A DNA stretch of 64,000 bases from NCBI RefSeq assembly GCF_900618535.1, contig NZ_UYJA01000001.1:744001-808000 (forward strand), read 5' to 3'. Each line of letters opens with the position of its first letter. The stretch's first letter is position 1. The notes under the pieces were generated by a model. It was not told the DNA's origin and did no database searches. It worked only from the letters and a program-made list of their open reading frames with translations. This DNA is from Pseudomonas bubulae. GTDB taxonomy: Bacteria > Pseudomonadota > Gammaproteobacteria > Pseudomonadales > Pseudomonadaceae. A program made the translations under genes and the position numbers. Shown here one piece after another: positions 1 to 9,139 of this stretch.

Positions 1-135
1 GGCATGCTGCGTACGCCAGGCTTCAAACTCGGCCTGCTCGCACGCACCCAGGGTTTGTGCTTGCACCCGGGTAAACCAGGTGGCCGCCGCATCACGCACG
101 TTGGCGCTGCCACAGGTACAGTCTCGTGTATCCAT
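1..135 (-). CDS. FecR-type anti-sigma regulator, 5' part only
   Basis: Partial gene; the first 45 residues are present and the rest lies beyond the left edge. FecR proteins are inner-membrane sensors that hold or activate an ECF sigma factor in response to a TonB-dependent outer-membrane receptor. The visible peptide has the DUF4880-like N-terminus typical of the family: AATWFTRVQ around residues 18-26 and an E-x-F-x-x-W segment (EFEAW) at residues 36-40. It starts at an ATG 23 bases downstream of the sigma gene stop on the same strand, the usual fecI-fecR order. The match is short, so the family call rests partly on context. Confidence 0.75.
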   Translation of the reverse strand, partial: MDTRDCTCGSANVRDAAATWFTRVQAQTLGACEQAEFEAWRTQHA

Positions 136-158
136 CCTGCAATCCTTTACCGATGTCA

Positions 159-653
159 TCACGGCGCCTCCACCCGTTCACGCAGATGGCGCAGGGTGCG
201 GATCATATACTTTTCCACCATGTTCCTGGACAGCCCCAGGCGTTCGGCAATCTCGGCCTGGGTCAGGCCTTCGATTTTCTGCCAGACGAAAACCTTGCGA
301 CAATTGAGCGGCAGTTCCTGCAAAGCCCTTTCGACCGACTCAGCCAACTGGATAGCGCGCATATACTGCTCCGGATCGCCGGTTTGCGACGAACTTGGGG
401 GAACGGCAGCCAGCTCCTTGGCGTCGCGTAACTCCTGGCGGCGAAAACCGTCTACCGCAATATTGCGTGCAGTCTGATGCAAATAGGCGCGTGGCTGCTC
501 AACCGCATCCGGGTTGGATTCAAGCACGCGGACAAAGGTGTCATGGGCCAGGTCTTGCGCCTGCTGCCGATTGCGCAGGCGCCGGGTCCAGGTGCCGATC
601 AACTCTTCGTAGTGTTCAAAGAAGCCCGTTCTACGGGGCACTTTCTGAGTCAT
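159..653 (-). CDS. ECF sigma factor, FecI-like
   Basis: 164-residue extracytoplasmic-function sigma factor, probably directing transcription of an iron- or siderophore-uptake receptor with the adjacent FecR protein. Region 2 is visible near the N-terminus (FFEHYEELIGTWTRRLRNRQQAQDLA is split by family-typical residues, D-L-A-H-D-T-F-V-R-V) and region 4 at the C-terminus shows the HTH GLTQAEIAERLGLSRNMVEK. Length matches FecI (about 170 residues). The ATG at 653 gives the family-typical start; an upstream in-frame start would add 19 residues of unusual composition. No strong Shine-Dalgarno is seen. The receptor gene is not in the window. Confidence 0.85.
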   Translation of the reverse strand: MTQKVPRRTGFFEHYEELIGTWTRRLRNRQQAQDLAHDTFVRVLESNPDAVEQPRAYLHQTARNIAVDGFRRQELRDAKELAAVPPSSSQTGDPEQYMRAIQLAESVERALQELPLNCRKVFVWQKIEGLTQAEIAERLGLSRNMVEKYMIRTLRHLRERVEAP

Positions 654-680
654 CGCACAGGACTGCACAGGTGGGGCGCG

Positions 681-699
681 AATAGTAATGCTTCCTATT
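681..699. promoter_or_regulatory. possible Fur-like palindrome upstream of the sigma gene
   Basis: A 19-bp imperfect palindrome with arms AATAG and CTATT lies 28 bases before the sigma factor start. Its length and AT-rich symmetry suit a Fur box and FecI-type sigma genes are commonly Fur-repressed, but only about 8 of 19 bases agree with the Fur consensus as I recall it. Confidence 0.3.
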
Positions 700-737
700 A
701 GAGCCAGCAATCACCCGGATGACAGAAGGTCTTCGCA

Positions 738-2057
738 CTACATTTCGGCCTTGGCCAGCAAACGCCTCTCAACCGCTGTAACACCGCTGAAACCGTAACG
801 CCATGCAGTTGACAGGCCCACCAGCCCCATCAGCGCACAAAACCCCAGGCACACCCAGGGACTCCACGGCATCAGCGCGATCAGCAGCAACGGCGTGGTA
901 CTGGCCCAAAGCGCATAGGCGATATTATAGGTAAAGGAAATCCCCGAAACCCGGATCGGGGCCGGGAACAGTCCGACCATCACCGACGGCACCACCCCGA
1001 CAATCCCGCAGGTCAAGCCGGCGAACGCATAGGCCAGGCCGGGCAAAACCCACTCCCCGACCAGGCTGGCATACAACACGCCAATGCCCAGCGGCAGCAG
1101 CAGACTGTACAGTGCGATGCTGCGCCATACGCCGATACGGTCAACGATTAACCCGGCCAGCACACAGCCTATATTCAAAAATACGATACCCAGGCTGCTC
1201 AACGCAAAGGTATGGCTGGCAGTCATGCCGAAGCGCTGCTGCATCACGGTCGGCGTGATAACCACAAACACCACAACGGCACTGGTGAGCACGCAGGTCA
1301 GCAGCGCTGCCGGCAGCAATGAAGCCCGGTGCTCGCGCAATACTGTGCGCAAGGGGAACTCGGCCCGGCCCTCTTTACGTTCACGCAGGGCCAGAAACAC
1401 CGGCGTTTCACTGAGCCAACGGCGCAACCACACGCCAATCACGCCGAACACGCCACCGAGCAGGAACGGAAAGCGCCAGGCGTAATCGAGGATTTCTGCC
1501 GGGGTAAACAGCTGTGCCAGCAGTGTGGCGGTCAAGGCCCCGATCAAGTAACCAAAAGTCAGCCCGGCCTGCAAAAAACCAAGGGCAAAGCCGCGGCGAC
1601 CGGCCGGCGCATGTTCGGCCACAAACACCCAGGCACTGGGCACTTCGCCACCGACCGCTGCGCCCTGCAGGATGCGCAGGGCCAGCAGGATCAGCGGGGC
1701 GAAGTAACCGATTTCGGCGTAAGTGGGCATAATGCCGATCAGCAGGCAGGGCAGCGCCATCATCAGGATGCTCAGGCTGAATACCCGTTTGCGCCCCAGG
1801 TGATCGGCAAAATGCGCCATCAGAATCCCGCCCAGCGGACGCGCCAGATAGCCGGTCACAAAAATCCCGAAGCTTTGCAGCAGACGCAGCCATTCGGGCA
1901 TGTCCGGGGGAAAAAACAGCTGGCTGAGGGTCAGGGCAAAGAACACGAAAATGATAAAATCGTAGATCTCCAGCGCCCCGCCCAGGGCCGCAAGGCCCAG
2001 GGTTTTATAGTCGGAACGGGTAAAGCGCACCGTTGTGGTTTGAGTATCGGCAGACAT
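738..2057 (-). CDS. MFS transporter, metabolite:H+ symporter (MHS/ProP-like) family
   Basis: 439-residue inner-membrane transporter with about 12 hydrophobic segments. The first loop contains the MHS/MFS signature region ARPLGGILMAHFADHLGRKR (about residues 80-100), typical of ProP-, ShiA- and citrate/dicarboxylate-type proton symporters. The start at 2057 (MSADTQTT) is preferred because the upstream extension is basic and not conserved-looking, and the first helix follows normally. It lies 80 bp downstream of the outer-membrane efflux gene on the same strand and could be read from the same transcript, although its substrate is probably a small organic acid or osmolyte rather than a drug. The substrate cannot be told from sequence. 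Confidence 0.85.
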   Translation of the reverse strand: MSADTQTTTVRFTRSDYKTLGLAALGGALEIYDFIIFVFFALTLSQLFFPPDMPEWLRLLQSFGIFVTGYLARPLGGILMAHFADHLGRKRVFSLSILMMALPCLLIGIMPTYAEIGYFAPLILLALRILQGAAVGGEVPSAWVFVAEHAPAGRRGFALGFLQAGLTFGYLIGALTATLLAQLFTPAEILDYAWRFPFLLGGVFGVIGVWLRRWLSETPVFLALRERKEGRAEFPLRTVLREHRASLLPAALLTCVLTSAVVVFVVITPTVMQQRFGMTASHTFALSSLGIVFLNIGCVLAGLIVDRIGVWRSIALYSLLLPLGIGVLYASLVGEWVLPGLAYAFAGLTCGIVGVVPSVMVGLFPAPIRVSGISFTYNIAYALWASTTPLLLIALMPWSPWVCLGFCALMGLVGLSTAWRYGFSGVTAVERRLLAKAEM

Positions 2058-2137
2058 AAATAGGCTCAATATGAACGGGACACGCCTATATTGGCGTTTG
2101 CGGTCGAGGGCGCGAGCATAGCAAAACCTGTGGGCAA

Positions 2138-3568
2138 CTACCCCTGCCACCCCCCACCCAGCGCCGCAAACACATCCACCAGGGACAACGAGACCTGCGC
2201 AGTGCTGTCCACCAGCGCCGCTTCGTTGGCCAGCAACGCGTTTTGCACCGTGAATACGTTGAGAAAGTCCACCGTACCCTGGGCATATTGCTGGTGCACG
2301 CTGTCCAGCGCCCGCTGGCTATGCATCACCGCCTGCTGCAGGCTGTCGCGCCGGCGCTGGCTGGCCTGATACGCCACCAGCGTATCGTCCACCTCATGCC
2401 AGGCGCGCAATACGGTTTGCTGGTAGGCAATGCCCGCCTCCTGCTGGCGCCCTTCCTGCAACTGCAAGGCCCCTTGCAAACGCCCGCCCTCGAACAACGG
2501 TACGCTCAAGCCCGGGCCGAATGCAAAACTGCGCGACCCCCAACTGCCCAGATCCGACAGCTGCGTGGCTTGAAAACCGATACTGCCGGACAGGGTAATC
2601 CGCGGATAGAAGTCCGCCTCGGCCATGCCGATCGCTGCAGTGGCTGCATGCAATCGGGCCTCGGCACGACGAATATCGGGCCGCCGTTGCGCCAATTCGC
2701 TGGGCAGACCGATCGGCACATCGGCGCCATAGGCCGGCACCCCTGCCGCTGCGCTCAATTGTGCCTGCAAGGCTCTCGGCTCGCGGGCCAGCAGCAAGCC
2801 GAGAGCATTGATCAACTGTGCACTGCGTTGCTGCAAGGGGGCCTGACGTGCTTCGATCTCGGCCACTTGGGCGCCAGCTTCAGACACCTGCAAATCCGTA
2901 GCCACGCCCTCCCGCAGCTGCAACCGGGTCAGTTCCAGGCTGCGGCGGGCGATTTGCAGGTTTTGCTCCACCACGGCCAATGCCTGCTGAGTGCCGCGCA
3001 ACTGAATATAGTGCTGCGCGGTCTGCACGATCACCAACAGTTGCACCGCGTTACGGTCCTGCACCGCCACTTGTACCGAGGCATCAGCCGCTTCCACCGA
3101 ACGCTTGACCCGGCCCCAGAGGTCAGCCTCCCAACTGAACCCAAGGCCACCATTCCACAGGTTGAAAGCCTGCTTGCCACTGTGCCCGGAAGGGTCACTC
3201 AAACCTTTCTGGCTGTTACGGCTCCGACTGTAAGCCGCCGTTGCACCGACCTCGGGCAAGGTGTCGGCGTTGATCTGACGGCGGATAGCCAGGCTTTGTT
3301 GCAAGCGGCTTGCAGCCAGTTGCACATCAAAGTTGCGCTGCTGCGCCTCGCGCACCAGCGCCGACAATTGCCTGTCGCCGAAACGGTCCCACCAGTGCAG
3401 GTCCACCGCTGTTTGCAGCGCATGGTTGTGCCCCGCCTCAGTGGGTACCGACGCCCAGTTCGCAGGCAACTTGGGCACGGGAGCCTTGAAGTCCGGGCCT
3501 ACCACGCAACCACTCAGGCTCAGTACGCTGTAACAGGCCACAGCCAGGGCCACTGCAGTTTTGTTCAT
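2138..3568 (-). CDS. outer-membrane efflux lipoprotein (NodT/OprM-like)
   Basis: 476-residue TolC-family outer-membrane channel of the lipid-anchored NodT/OprM type. The signal peptide ends in a lipobox LSGC (Cys about residue 21), followed by VVGPDFKAP, a standard motif of this family. Two repeated outer-membrane-factor halves rich in Ala/Gln helices follow. It completes a tripartite pump with the adaptor and MFS genes immediately upstream; its start overlaps the adaptor stop by 4 bases, so translation is coupled. It should carry drugs or aromatic toxicants across the outer membrane. Confidence 0.92.
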   Translation of the reverse strand: MNKTAVALAVACYSVLSLSGCVVGPDFKAPVPKLPANWASVPTEAGHNHALQTAVDLHWWDRFGDRQLSALVREAQQRNFDVQLAASRLQQSLAIRRQINADTLPEVGATAAYSRSRNSQKGLSDPSGHSGKQAFNLWNGGLGFSWEADLWGRVKRSVEAADASVQVAVQDRNAVQLLVIVQTAQHYIQLRGTQQALAVVEQNLQIARRSLELTRLQLREGVATDLQVSEAGAQVAEIEARQAPLQQRSAQLINALGLLLAREPRALQAQLSAAAGVPAYGADVPIGLPSELAQRRPDIRRAEARLHAATAAIGMAEADFYPRITLSGSIGFQATQLSDLGSWGSRSFAFGPGLSVPLFEGGRLQGALQLQEGRQQEAGIAYQQTVLRAWHEVDDTLVAYQASQRRRDSLQQAVMHSQRALDSVHQQYAQGTVDFLNVFTVQNALLANEAALVDSTAQVSLSLVDVFAALGGGWQG

Positions 3569-4629
3569 CGAGTGCTGACCTGCTGATCGTGAGCCATTGC
3601 CGTGTCGATGGAGGCATCCACCGACATCCCCAGGCGCAATTGGCTGGCCAGTAACTGCCCGTGATCCAGAGTGACTTTCACCGCAATACGTTGCGCCACT
3701 TTGGTGAAGTTGCCCGTGGCGTTATCCGGAGCAATCGCCGAGAACGTCACCCCCGTGGCCGGGGCGATGCTGTCCACGGTGCCTTGCAGGGTCTGCCCCG
3801 GAAAACTGTCGACCTTGATCGTCACACGCTGCCCTGCCTGCATGTTGGTGAGCTGGTGCTCGAGAAAGTTGGCCACCACATAGGCGTCGGCCAGCGGCAC
3901 CACCGCCAGCACGGTGTCGCCGGGTTTGACGTAAGCGCCAAGGCGCACACTGCGACGCCCCACCACACCGTCAAACGGTGCCAGCAGTTGTGTATGCGAC
4001 AAGTCCAGATCGGCCCGTGCCAGTAAGGCCTCGGCATACTGCACCGAGGCTTGCGCGGCCGTAGCCCGGGCGGCCAGCACCCGGGTTTGCTGGCGAGCAG
4101 CTTCCAGTGCAGCCTTGTGCTGTGCCAACTCGGCACGCGCGGTGAGCGAACGGTTTTTCGCCTGCTGGGAGTTCTGCAGCGTGCCTGCGCCCTGCCCGGC
4201 CAGATGCTGATAACGCTGCAACTCATGCTCGGCAAATTCGACCTGCGCCAGATCCGCATCGACCGTGGCCTTGGCCTGCTCGATCAACGAACGCTGGCGT
4301 TCCAGCATCGCCAGGGCATTGACCCGTTGTGCCTGTGCCGTCGCCACGCTGGCTTGCGCAGCCTGCACGGCAGCGCGGTAGTCCTGCGGATCGATCCGCG
4401 CCAGCAACTGACCGGCCTTGACCGGCTGGTTATCCTGCACCAGCACCTCGTCGATAAACCCCGCCACTTTTGGCGCAATCAAGGTGTAATCGGCGCTGAC
4501 AAAGGCATCATTGGTGTTCTGCACGGTGCCCGTGGCAAAGACCAACCGCCACAACCCGTACAGCACGATCACTGCCAACGCGACTGCGCCGACCAGAACC
4601 CAGGGCTTGCGCCCGTTTGTTGTACTCAT
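3565..4629 (-). CDS. HlyD/EmrA-family membrane fusion (adaptor) protein
   Basis: 354-residue periplasmic adaptor with a single N-terminal transmembrane helix (about residues 10-30), a split lipoyl domain (LIAPKVAGFIDEVLVQDNQP and the later LLAPFDGVVGRR part), a long coiled-coil hairpin between them (about residues 80-180) and a beta-barrel region near the end. It links the MFS pump to the outer-membrane channel. The open frame extends much further upstream, but that part overlaps the pump gene and reads like out-of-frame sequence; the ATG at 4629, overlapping the pump stop by four bases, is the natural start. Confidence 0.92.
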   Translation of the reverse strand: MSTTNGRKPWVLVGAVALAVIVLYGLWRLVFATGTVQNTNDAFVSADYTLIAPKVAGFIDEVLVQDNQPVKAGQLLARIDPQDYRAAVQAAQASVATAQAQRVNALAMLERQRSLIEQAKATVDADLAQVEFAEHELQRYQHLAGQGAGTLQNSQQAKNRSLTARAELAQHKAALEAARQQTRVLAARATAAQASVQYAEALLARADLDLSHTQLLAPFDGVVGRRSVRLGAYVKPGDTVLAVVPLADAYVVANFLEHQLTNMQAGQRVTIKVDSFPGQTLQGTVDSIAPATGVTFSAIAPDNATGNFTKVAQRIAVKVTLDHGQLLASQLRLGMSVDASIDTAMAHDQQVSTR

Positions 4630-6164
4630 TTCACAACTCCAGCAGCTGTGCCCGGCGCGTAGATCCGCGTGGGGCCAAAAGGAATTAACACAATCAGAAA
4701 AAGCGCCAGGACGGCCATGTACAGATAAAGATCGGAACTGGTCAGCACCACGGCCTGCTGATGAACCCGGCGCGCCAGGTCTGTGCCGGAATTGACCAGC
4801 GGCGAGTTGCCCAGCCGATCGAGCAACATGGTTGAGTGGTAGTGCTCGCGATTGAGCGTCAGCACCCCCAGCACACTGCTTGCTGCCACCGCCGAAAACC
4901 CTTTGACGGTGTTGAACCAGGCCGATGCAAACGGGCCATCCGCCGGGTTCAGGCCGCCGGTGGCGAGCATCAGCAGAGGAATCACTGCCATGGGCTGGGC
5001 GATGATCTGTATCGCCTGCAAGCTGTAAAAATTTTCCCGGTTCCACACCGAGGTAACTTGCGAACCGATGCCGCAGGCCAGCGCCAGCAACCCCAGACCA
5101 ATGGCCAGCACCCAGCGACAATCGACCCAGCGCAGATTGCACAACGCAACGACCAGTGGCAGCGCAATCAATTGCGGCAAGGCCACCAGCAACATCACCG
5201 GCGCGGTTTCGAGGGGGCGATAGCCCTGCACCTGAGCGAGGTAACTGGACGGAATCTTGATCACTGCCAGCAACACAAACAACACCCCGCCCAGCGTCAA
5301 CAATGCATGGGCAAGATTGCGGATTTTCAGCAGTTGCAGCTTGAAAAACGGCAGCGGATGGGACCACTCATTGATAAAGAACAGCACCATCAGGGCCGTG
5401 CCGGCGACGATAAAAAAACGGATCATCGGCGACTCGAACCAGTTCAGGCGCTGACCCAGCTCCAGCGCCAGTACCAGCATGATCAACCCCGGCAAACCCA
5501 GGAGCAGGCCGCGCCAGTCAAACTGCTTGAAACGCTCCAGACGCAACGGGTCTTGCGGCAAGCCCCAGGCCACGCAGGCCATCGACAACAGGCCCAGGGG
5601 GATGATTTGCCAGAACGCCCATTGCCACCCGGCGTACTCCACCCACCAGGCCGATAACGGCGTGCCGAAGCTGGGCCCGAAAGTGGCCGTCAGCGCATAA
5701 CTGCCCAGGCCATACAGGCGAATGCCCGGCGGCAGGAAGCGCAACGCCACTGACATCAACATCGGCGGCAAGGCCCCACCGGCAAAGCCTTGCAAGGTGC
5801 GCAGCAGCATCAGCGCATCAACATTCGGGGCCAGAGGGCAAAGAATGCCCAACAGTAAAAAGGCGCCGATGGCACACAGGGTAAAACGGCGCAGGGAAAA
5901 GGTGGCTGCACACCACGGCGCAAAGGCCATGGCACTGATGGACGTGGCCGAATACACCGCCAGCAGCCAGGTGCTTTCGTCATAACCGATACCCATCGCC
6001 CCGCGGATATCGGGCATGGCCACCTTGGTGACATTCTCGTTGAACCCCGACACCAGCACGGCGAGCAAAACGCCCAGCAGACCGGTAAAAATCCGCAGGC
6101 CAAACGCCGCACTGCTGGCCGGGGCCGGGGCGGGAGCCACGGCACCCGCAACCAGCGCCGTCAC
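4626..6164 (-). CDS. DHA2-type MFS multidrug pump (EmrB-like, 14 TM)
   Basis: 512-residue inner-membrane drug:H+ antiporter. About 14 hydrophobic helices, including the opening GLLGVLLAVLVSGFNENVTKVAMPDIRGAMG and the DHA2 motif around YDESTWLLAVYSA. It resembles the EmrB/FarB group, which works with an HlyD adaptor and an outer-membrane factor, both encoded directly downstream. The start codon is GTG, with GGAG about 8 bases upstream. The operon runs pump, adaptor, channel with four-base overlaps at each junction. The LysR gene upstream on the same strand is a likely regulator. Confidence 0.92.
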   Translation of the reverse strand: MTALVAGAVAPAPAPASSAAFGLRIFTGLLGVLLAVLVSGFNENVTKVAMPDIRGAMGIGYDESTWLLAVYSATSISAMAFAPWCAATFSLRRFTLCAIGAFLLLGILCPLAPNVDALMLLRTLQGFAGGALPPMLMSVALRFLPPGIRLYGLGSYALTATFGPSFGTPLSAWWVEYAGWQWAFWQIIPLGLLSMACVAWGLPQDPLRLERFKQFDWRGLLLGLPGLIMLVLALELGQRLNWFESPMIRFFIVAGTALMVLFFINEWSHPLPFFKLQLLKIRNLAHALLTLGGVLFVLLAVIKIPSSYLAQVQGYRPLETAPVMLLVALPQLIALPLVVALCNLRWVDCRWVLAIGLGLLALACGIGSQVTSVWNRENFYSLQAIQIIAQPMAVIPLLMLATGGLNPADGPFASAWFNTVKGFSAVAASSVLGVLTLNREHYHSTMLLDRLGNSPLVNSGTDLARRVHQQAVVLTSSDLYLYMAVLALFLIVLIPFGPTRIYAPGTAAGVVK

Positions 6165-6337
6165 AGCGCAGCTCCAGGCGCCAGACTGCGCCCATGGTCA
6201 AACCGCCAATACATGGCTGACTCCGTCGTCTTGATAGATGACAGAAAGTTTAATCAGCCGGCATAGCTATAAAAATTGATAAATAACTAACTGTGGAGTG
6301 CGTCAGACGCAACCATTGTAATGTTGACTCCCTCCCC

Positions 6338-6371
6338 GTAGCAGCAGCCTCGTTCCTTCGGCAGCGGCTAC
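6338..6371. repeat. short intergenic palindrome (GTAGC...GCTAC type)
   Basis: Imperfect hairpin (10 of 12 arm bases pair) between the LysR gene and the efflux operon. Its sequence is the same family as the long palindrome at 14957-15101. It may attenuate read-through from the LysR gene. Confidence 0.7.
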
Positions 6372-6382
6372 AGAGGTTGCGG

Positions 6383-7291
6383 TCAAATCACCGCGTTGTC
6401 ACAAAAGGTCTTGAGGGTACGACGCAGCCAGCGGTGGGCATGGTCGTTGTCCAGCCGCGGATGCCAGGCCTGGACAATATCCACCGGCTGCAGGGTGATC
6501 GGCAGCTCGAACGGGCGCAGTTTGAGGCCCAGTGGCTCCAGGTTTTTGAGCAGCACCTGGGGCATCAGCGGCAGGATCAGATCCTCCCCTGCCAGGGCAA
6601 AAATCGCCGAGTAGAACGTCGGCGTGGTAAACGACACCCGACGCTCCAGCCCCAGTTCGGCCAGCAGCGCATCAATCGGCCCGCGGGCATGGCCCCTGCG
6701 GGACACACTGATGTGGTCAAAACTGGCAAAGCGCCGGGCCGTAACAGGCTCATCGAAAATCGGATGCCCTTCCCGTGCCAACCCCACAAACGGACAGGTA
6801 AACAGCCTCTGGACCTTGATATCCGGGCTGAAGCGGTTAGTGGCGCAGATAGTCAGGTCAATGCGACCTTCATTCAGTGCCTCGTCATCAGTAAAACCCT
6901 CAGGTACCACCCGCAACGTAGCCTTGGGCATCTCCAGGGCCATTTGCTGGCGCAGTGCTGCGCCATACACACCAAAAAACACGTCATTGGCGCGAATGCT
7001 GAACGTACGCTCCAGCTCACGCAAATCACTGTTCTGGCTCTGGGTGAACACCCCGTGCGCCAGCTCCACCACACCGCGCACCTGTTCACGCAACTCCAGT
7101 GCACGGGGCGTGGGCACCAGGCCACGCCCTGAACGCACCAGAATGGGGTCGTTCAAGACCTCGCGAATCCGGGTCAGGGTGCGGCTCATGGCCGGGGCAC
7201 TCAGGTTCATGCGTCGGGCAGCACCCACCACAGAGCCCTCTTCGAGCAAGACATTCAAGGTAACCAGTAGATTCAAGTCAGGTATTTGCAT
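6383..7291 (-). CDS. LysR-type transcriptional regulator
   Basis: 302-residue LysR regulator. The N-terminal winged HTH is clear (LNLLVTLNVLLEEGSVVGAARRMNLSAPAMSRTLTRIREVLND, about residues 7-50), followed by the effector-binding periplasmic-binding-protein-like domain. The DLNLL start and SAPAMSRTL recognition helix are typical of the NodD/PcaQ-like branch that often controls efflux or aromatic catabolism. It lies directly upstream of the efflux operon on the same strand, separated by 218 bp holding an AT-rich stretch (about 6270-6295) that could contain the operon promoter and LysR site. Confidence 0.93.
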   Translation of the reverse strand: MQIPDLNLLVTLNVLLEEGSVVGAARRMNLSAPAMSRTLTRIREVLNDPILVRSGRGLVPTPRALELREQVRGVVELAHGVFTQSQNSDLRELERTFSIRANDVFFGVYGAALRQQMALEMPKATLRVVPEGFTDDEALNEGRIDLTICATNRFSPDIKVQRLFTCPFVGLAREGHPIFDEPVTARRFASFDHISVSRRGHARGPIDALLAELGLERRVSFTTPTFYSAIFALAGEDLILPLMPQVLLKNLEPLGLKLRPFELPITLQPVDIVQAWHPRLDNDHAHRWLRRTLKTFCDNAVI

Positions 7292-7377
7292 GGAGCAAAG
7301 GGTATCGGCTAACGCTCCCCCTGCCTAGCCAACCAGAAATGCACCATTGTTGCGCAGCAGGTAAAACAGTTTCGCTC

Positions 7378-7401
7378 ACTCTTAGCTAGCTAACTAAGAG
7401 T
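7378..7401. promoter_or_regulatory. 24-bp near-perfect palindrome, candidate operator
   Basis: Arms ACTCTTAG and CTAAGAGT are perfect; over 24 bp, 22 positions are symmetric. The core TTAGCTAGCTAA resembles operators of winged-helix (MarR-like) or LysR proteins. It sits 86 bp upstream of the LysR start and ahead of the hairpins at 7422-7501, so it could control either direction. Confidence 0.5.
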
Positions 7402-7421
7402 AGCATTGATACATTGCCGCT

Positions 7422-7501
7422 CGTCAGGTTTGCGCCTGACGCTCTCTTTGGTTGAGATTTTTGGCCATTACCGGATCCCCATGATGGTAATGGCCTTTTT
7501 T
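7422..7501 (+). terminator. two hairpins ending in a rho-independent terminator (leader or small RNA end)
   Basis: Hairpin 1 pairs CGTCAGG (7422-7428) with CCTGACG (7435-7441). Hairpin 2 pairs GGCCATTACC (7463-7472) with GGTAATGGCC (7486-7495), followed by six T residues. The orientation is plus strand, yet no plus-strand gene ends here: the LysR gene upstream is divergent. The terminator therefore closes either a short RNA or a leader in front of the FUSC gene at 7607. Confidence 0.7.
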
Positions 7502-7606
7502 ACGCCTGCCGCTTTTCCTGCCCCACAATAGAGCCATCCCCAGTGGTGGACCCGCCAGACCTGAACTACGCTGCCAGCCCAATCCACTACAGCAATTGGG
7601 GACTTT

Positions 7607-8707
7607 ATGCGGCTGGGTAAAAAGATTTCGAATCTGGAACAGTTGGTCTGCAAAAATTACCGCTGGATCCACGCCACCCGCATCAGCCTGGCGTTCCTGA
7701 TTACCTTTGTTGTCATCCGCTTCTTCAAGCTCGACGGCGCCTCCTATGCCCTGATCACCATGCTCATTGTTATGGGACCACAGCCCTACTGGGGCAACGT
7801 ATTCTCCCGGGCCCTGCAGCGTACCGGCGGCACAGTACTGGGCGCGCTGTCCGGGCTGGTGGCGCTGTATCTGGAGATGCACTCTTTTAGCCTGATGCTG
7901 CTCTGGTGCGCGGTGATGATGTTTATTGCCGGCTACCTGACCCTGGGCAAACACCCCTATATGGCCCTGCTGATCGGAGCAACCCTGGCGGTGGTCAGCT
8001 GCGCCCCGCCCAATGACATGGAGTCGGCACTCACCCGCAGCGGCTATGTGCTGGCAGGTTCTTTGTTGGCCATGCTCTACACCAGCATTTACCCACAGCG
8101 GGCCTATACCGACCTGCGGATCAAGTTCAGCGAGAGCCTGGGCAAGATCAATACCCTGTACTCGCAATACTTCTCCCCGCGAATCCCCGAACGCCCCAAT
8201 CTGGATGATCAACTGAAGAACGAACTGGACGCGGTCATCAAGTTGCGCAACTACATCACCCCTGCCAGCAACGAAAGCAACCTCAAGCCACAAGTGTTCG
8301 AGTCCCTGCAAACCCTGCACCGCAACCTGCTGGCCACCATGAGCCTGATGATTGACGCTTATTGGTCATCACGGGAAAGCCACCTGCTGATCGAAAGCGA
8401 GCCCGCCTTGAACGGTCTGCACCAGTTGATCCCGCAAGCGCTCGAATCGCTGCAGAACAAGCTGTGTATGGGCATTTCCAACAACCAGATCAGCGGCGAA
8501 CTGCGCCAGAAAGCCCACGATCTCAAGGAGCTTGTGCTCAAGAGCCTGGACGGCAAGATCACCGAGACACCCTTTTATGCCTATGTCTGGCTAAGCCTGG
8601 AGATGCTCAGGCAATTGACCGAACTCAATGACCAGTTGCATGCCGCGCTGTACCACTGCGGCCATCGGCATTTGTTTAAAAACGACAAGTTTCCCGACGA
8701 AAAATAA
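7607..8707 (+). CDS. FUSC-family membrane protein (aromatic-acid-exporter-like)
   Basis: 366-residue protein with a cluster of hydrophobic helices over about residues 20-165 (RISLAFLITFVVIRFF, YALITMLIVMGPQPYWGNVFSRALQR split across helices, then further TM segments) and a soluble helical C-terminal half. The pattern GPQPYWGNVFSRALQRTGGT matches the FUSC/ArAE family, some of which export hydroxylated aromatic acids such as p-hydroxybenzoate. An SD-like GGGGA lies 6-7 bases before the ATG. The long upstream region holds a palindrome and a terminator, suggesting regulated expression. The substrate is unknown. Confidence 0.75.
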   Translation: MRLGKKISNLEQLVCKNYRWIHATRISLAFLITFVVIRFFKLDGASYALITMLIVMGPQPYWGNVFSRALQRTGGTVLGALSGLVALYLEMHSFSLMLLWCAVMMFIAGYLTLGKHPYMALLIGATLAVVSCAPPNDMESALTRSGYVLAGSLLAMLYTSIYPQRAYTDLRIKFSESLGKINTLYSQYFSPRIPERPNLDDQLKNELDAVIKLRNYITPASNESNLKPQVFESLQTLHRNLLATMSLMIDAYWSSRESHLLIESEPALNGLHQLIPQALESLQNKLCMGISNNQISGELRQKAHDLKELVLKSLDGKITETPFYAYVWLSLEMLRQLTELNDQLHAALYHCGHRHLFKNDKFPDEK

Positions 8708-9139
8708 CGTAACACCCACAGCAAAAAAGTTACATCCGACTCATTTAGATGACTTATCGCACTAAAGATGAAGAATCTTCGTACATAAACATGGAGTTTT
8801 CAGCGATTAACGACGCTTAAACCACAAACTCAAAACATATAACAAATTGTTTTATAAGAAGTTTTTAACAAAACCTTGTATTTCATATTGTGTCAACAAC
8901 CTCTGACCCGCACGCCTGCAACACCTGGCCTGCCTGAAATTATGGTCTAGGCTCTGCTCGCACCCGTATTAATGGATTTGAACGGTTGAGCTTATGAAAC
9001 GACAACAGGCATTAAAAAAACCCACTCACTCGTCAACCCGCCTTCACACGTACCCATCGTGTGGAGTGTTTTGCATGCGCGCACGCCTGAGCGGCACTCC
9101 AGAACGTTAATTCTTACCGCACTGTAGATAGGAGGGCTT
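8708..9139. other. AT-rich intergenic region before the urease operon
   Basis: This 432-bp stretch is much more AT-rich than its surroundings (especially 8820-8900) and probably holds the urease promoter. A possible small open frame runs 8994-9110 (38 residues, MKRQQALKK start, Cys-containing), with only a weak ribosome site; it may be a leader or nothing. A small inverted repeat ACACG/CGTGT lies at 9046-9062. I looked for a sigma-54 site and found no GG-N10-GC match that I trust. Confidence 0.5.

Noticed and set aside
4630..5367. Long upstream extension of the HlyD adaptor frame
   Set aside because: It overlaps the pump gene in another frame; the ATG at 4629 with a four-base overlap is the natural start.
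8708..9139. Sigma-54 promoter before urease
   Set aside because: The best candidate (TGGAGTGTTTTGCA near 9062) has 8 instead of 10 bases between GG and GC.
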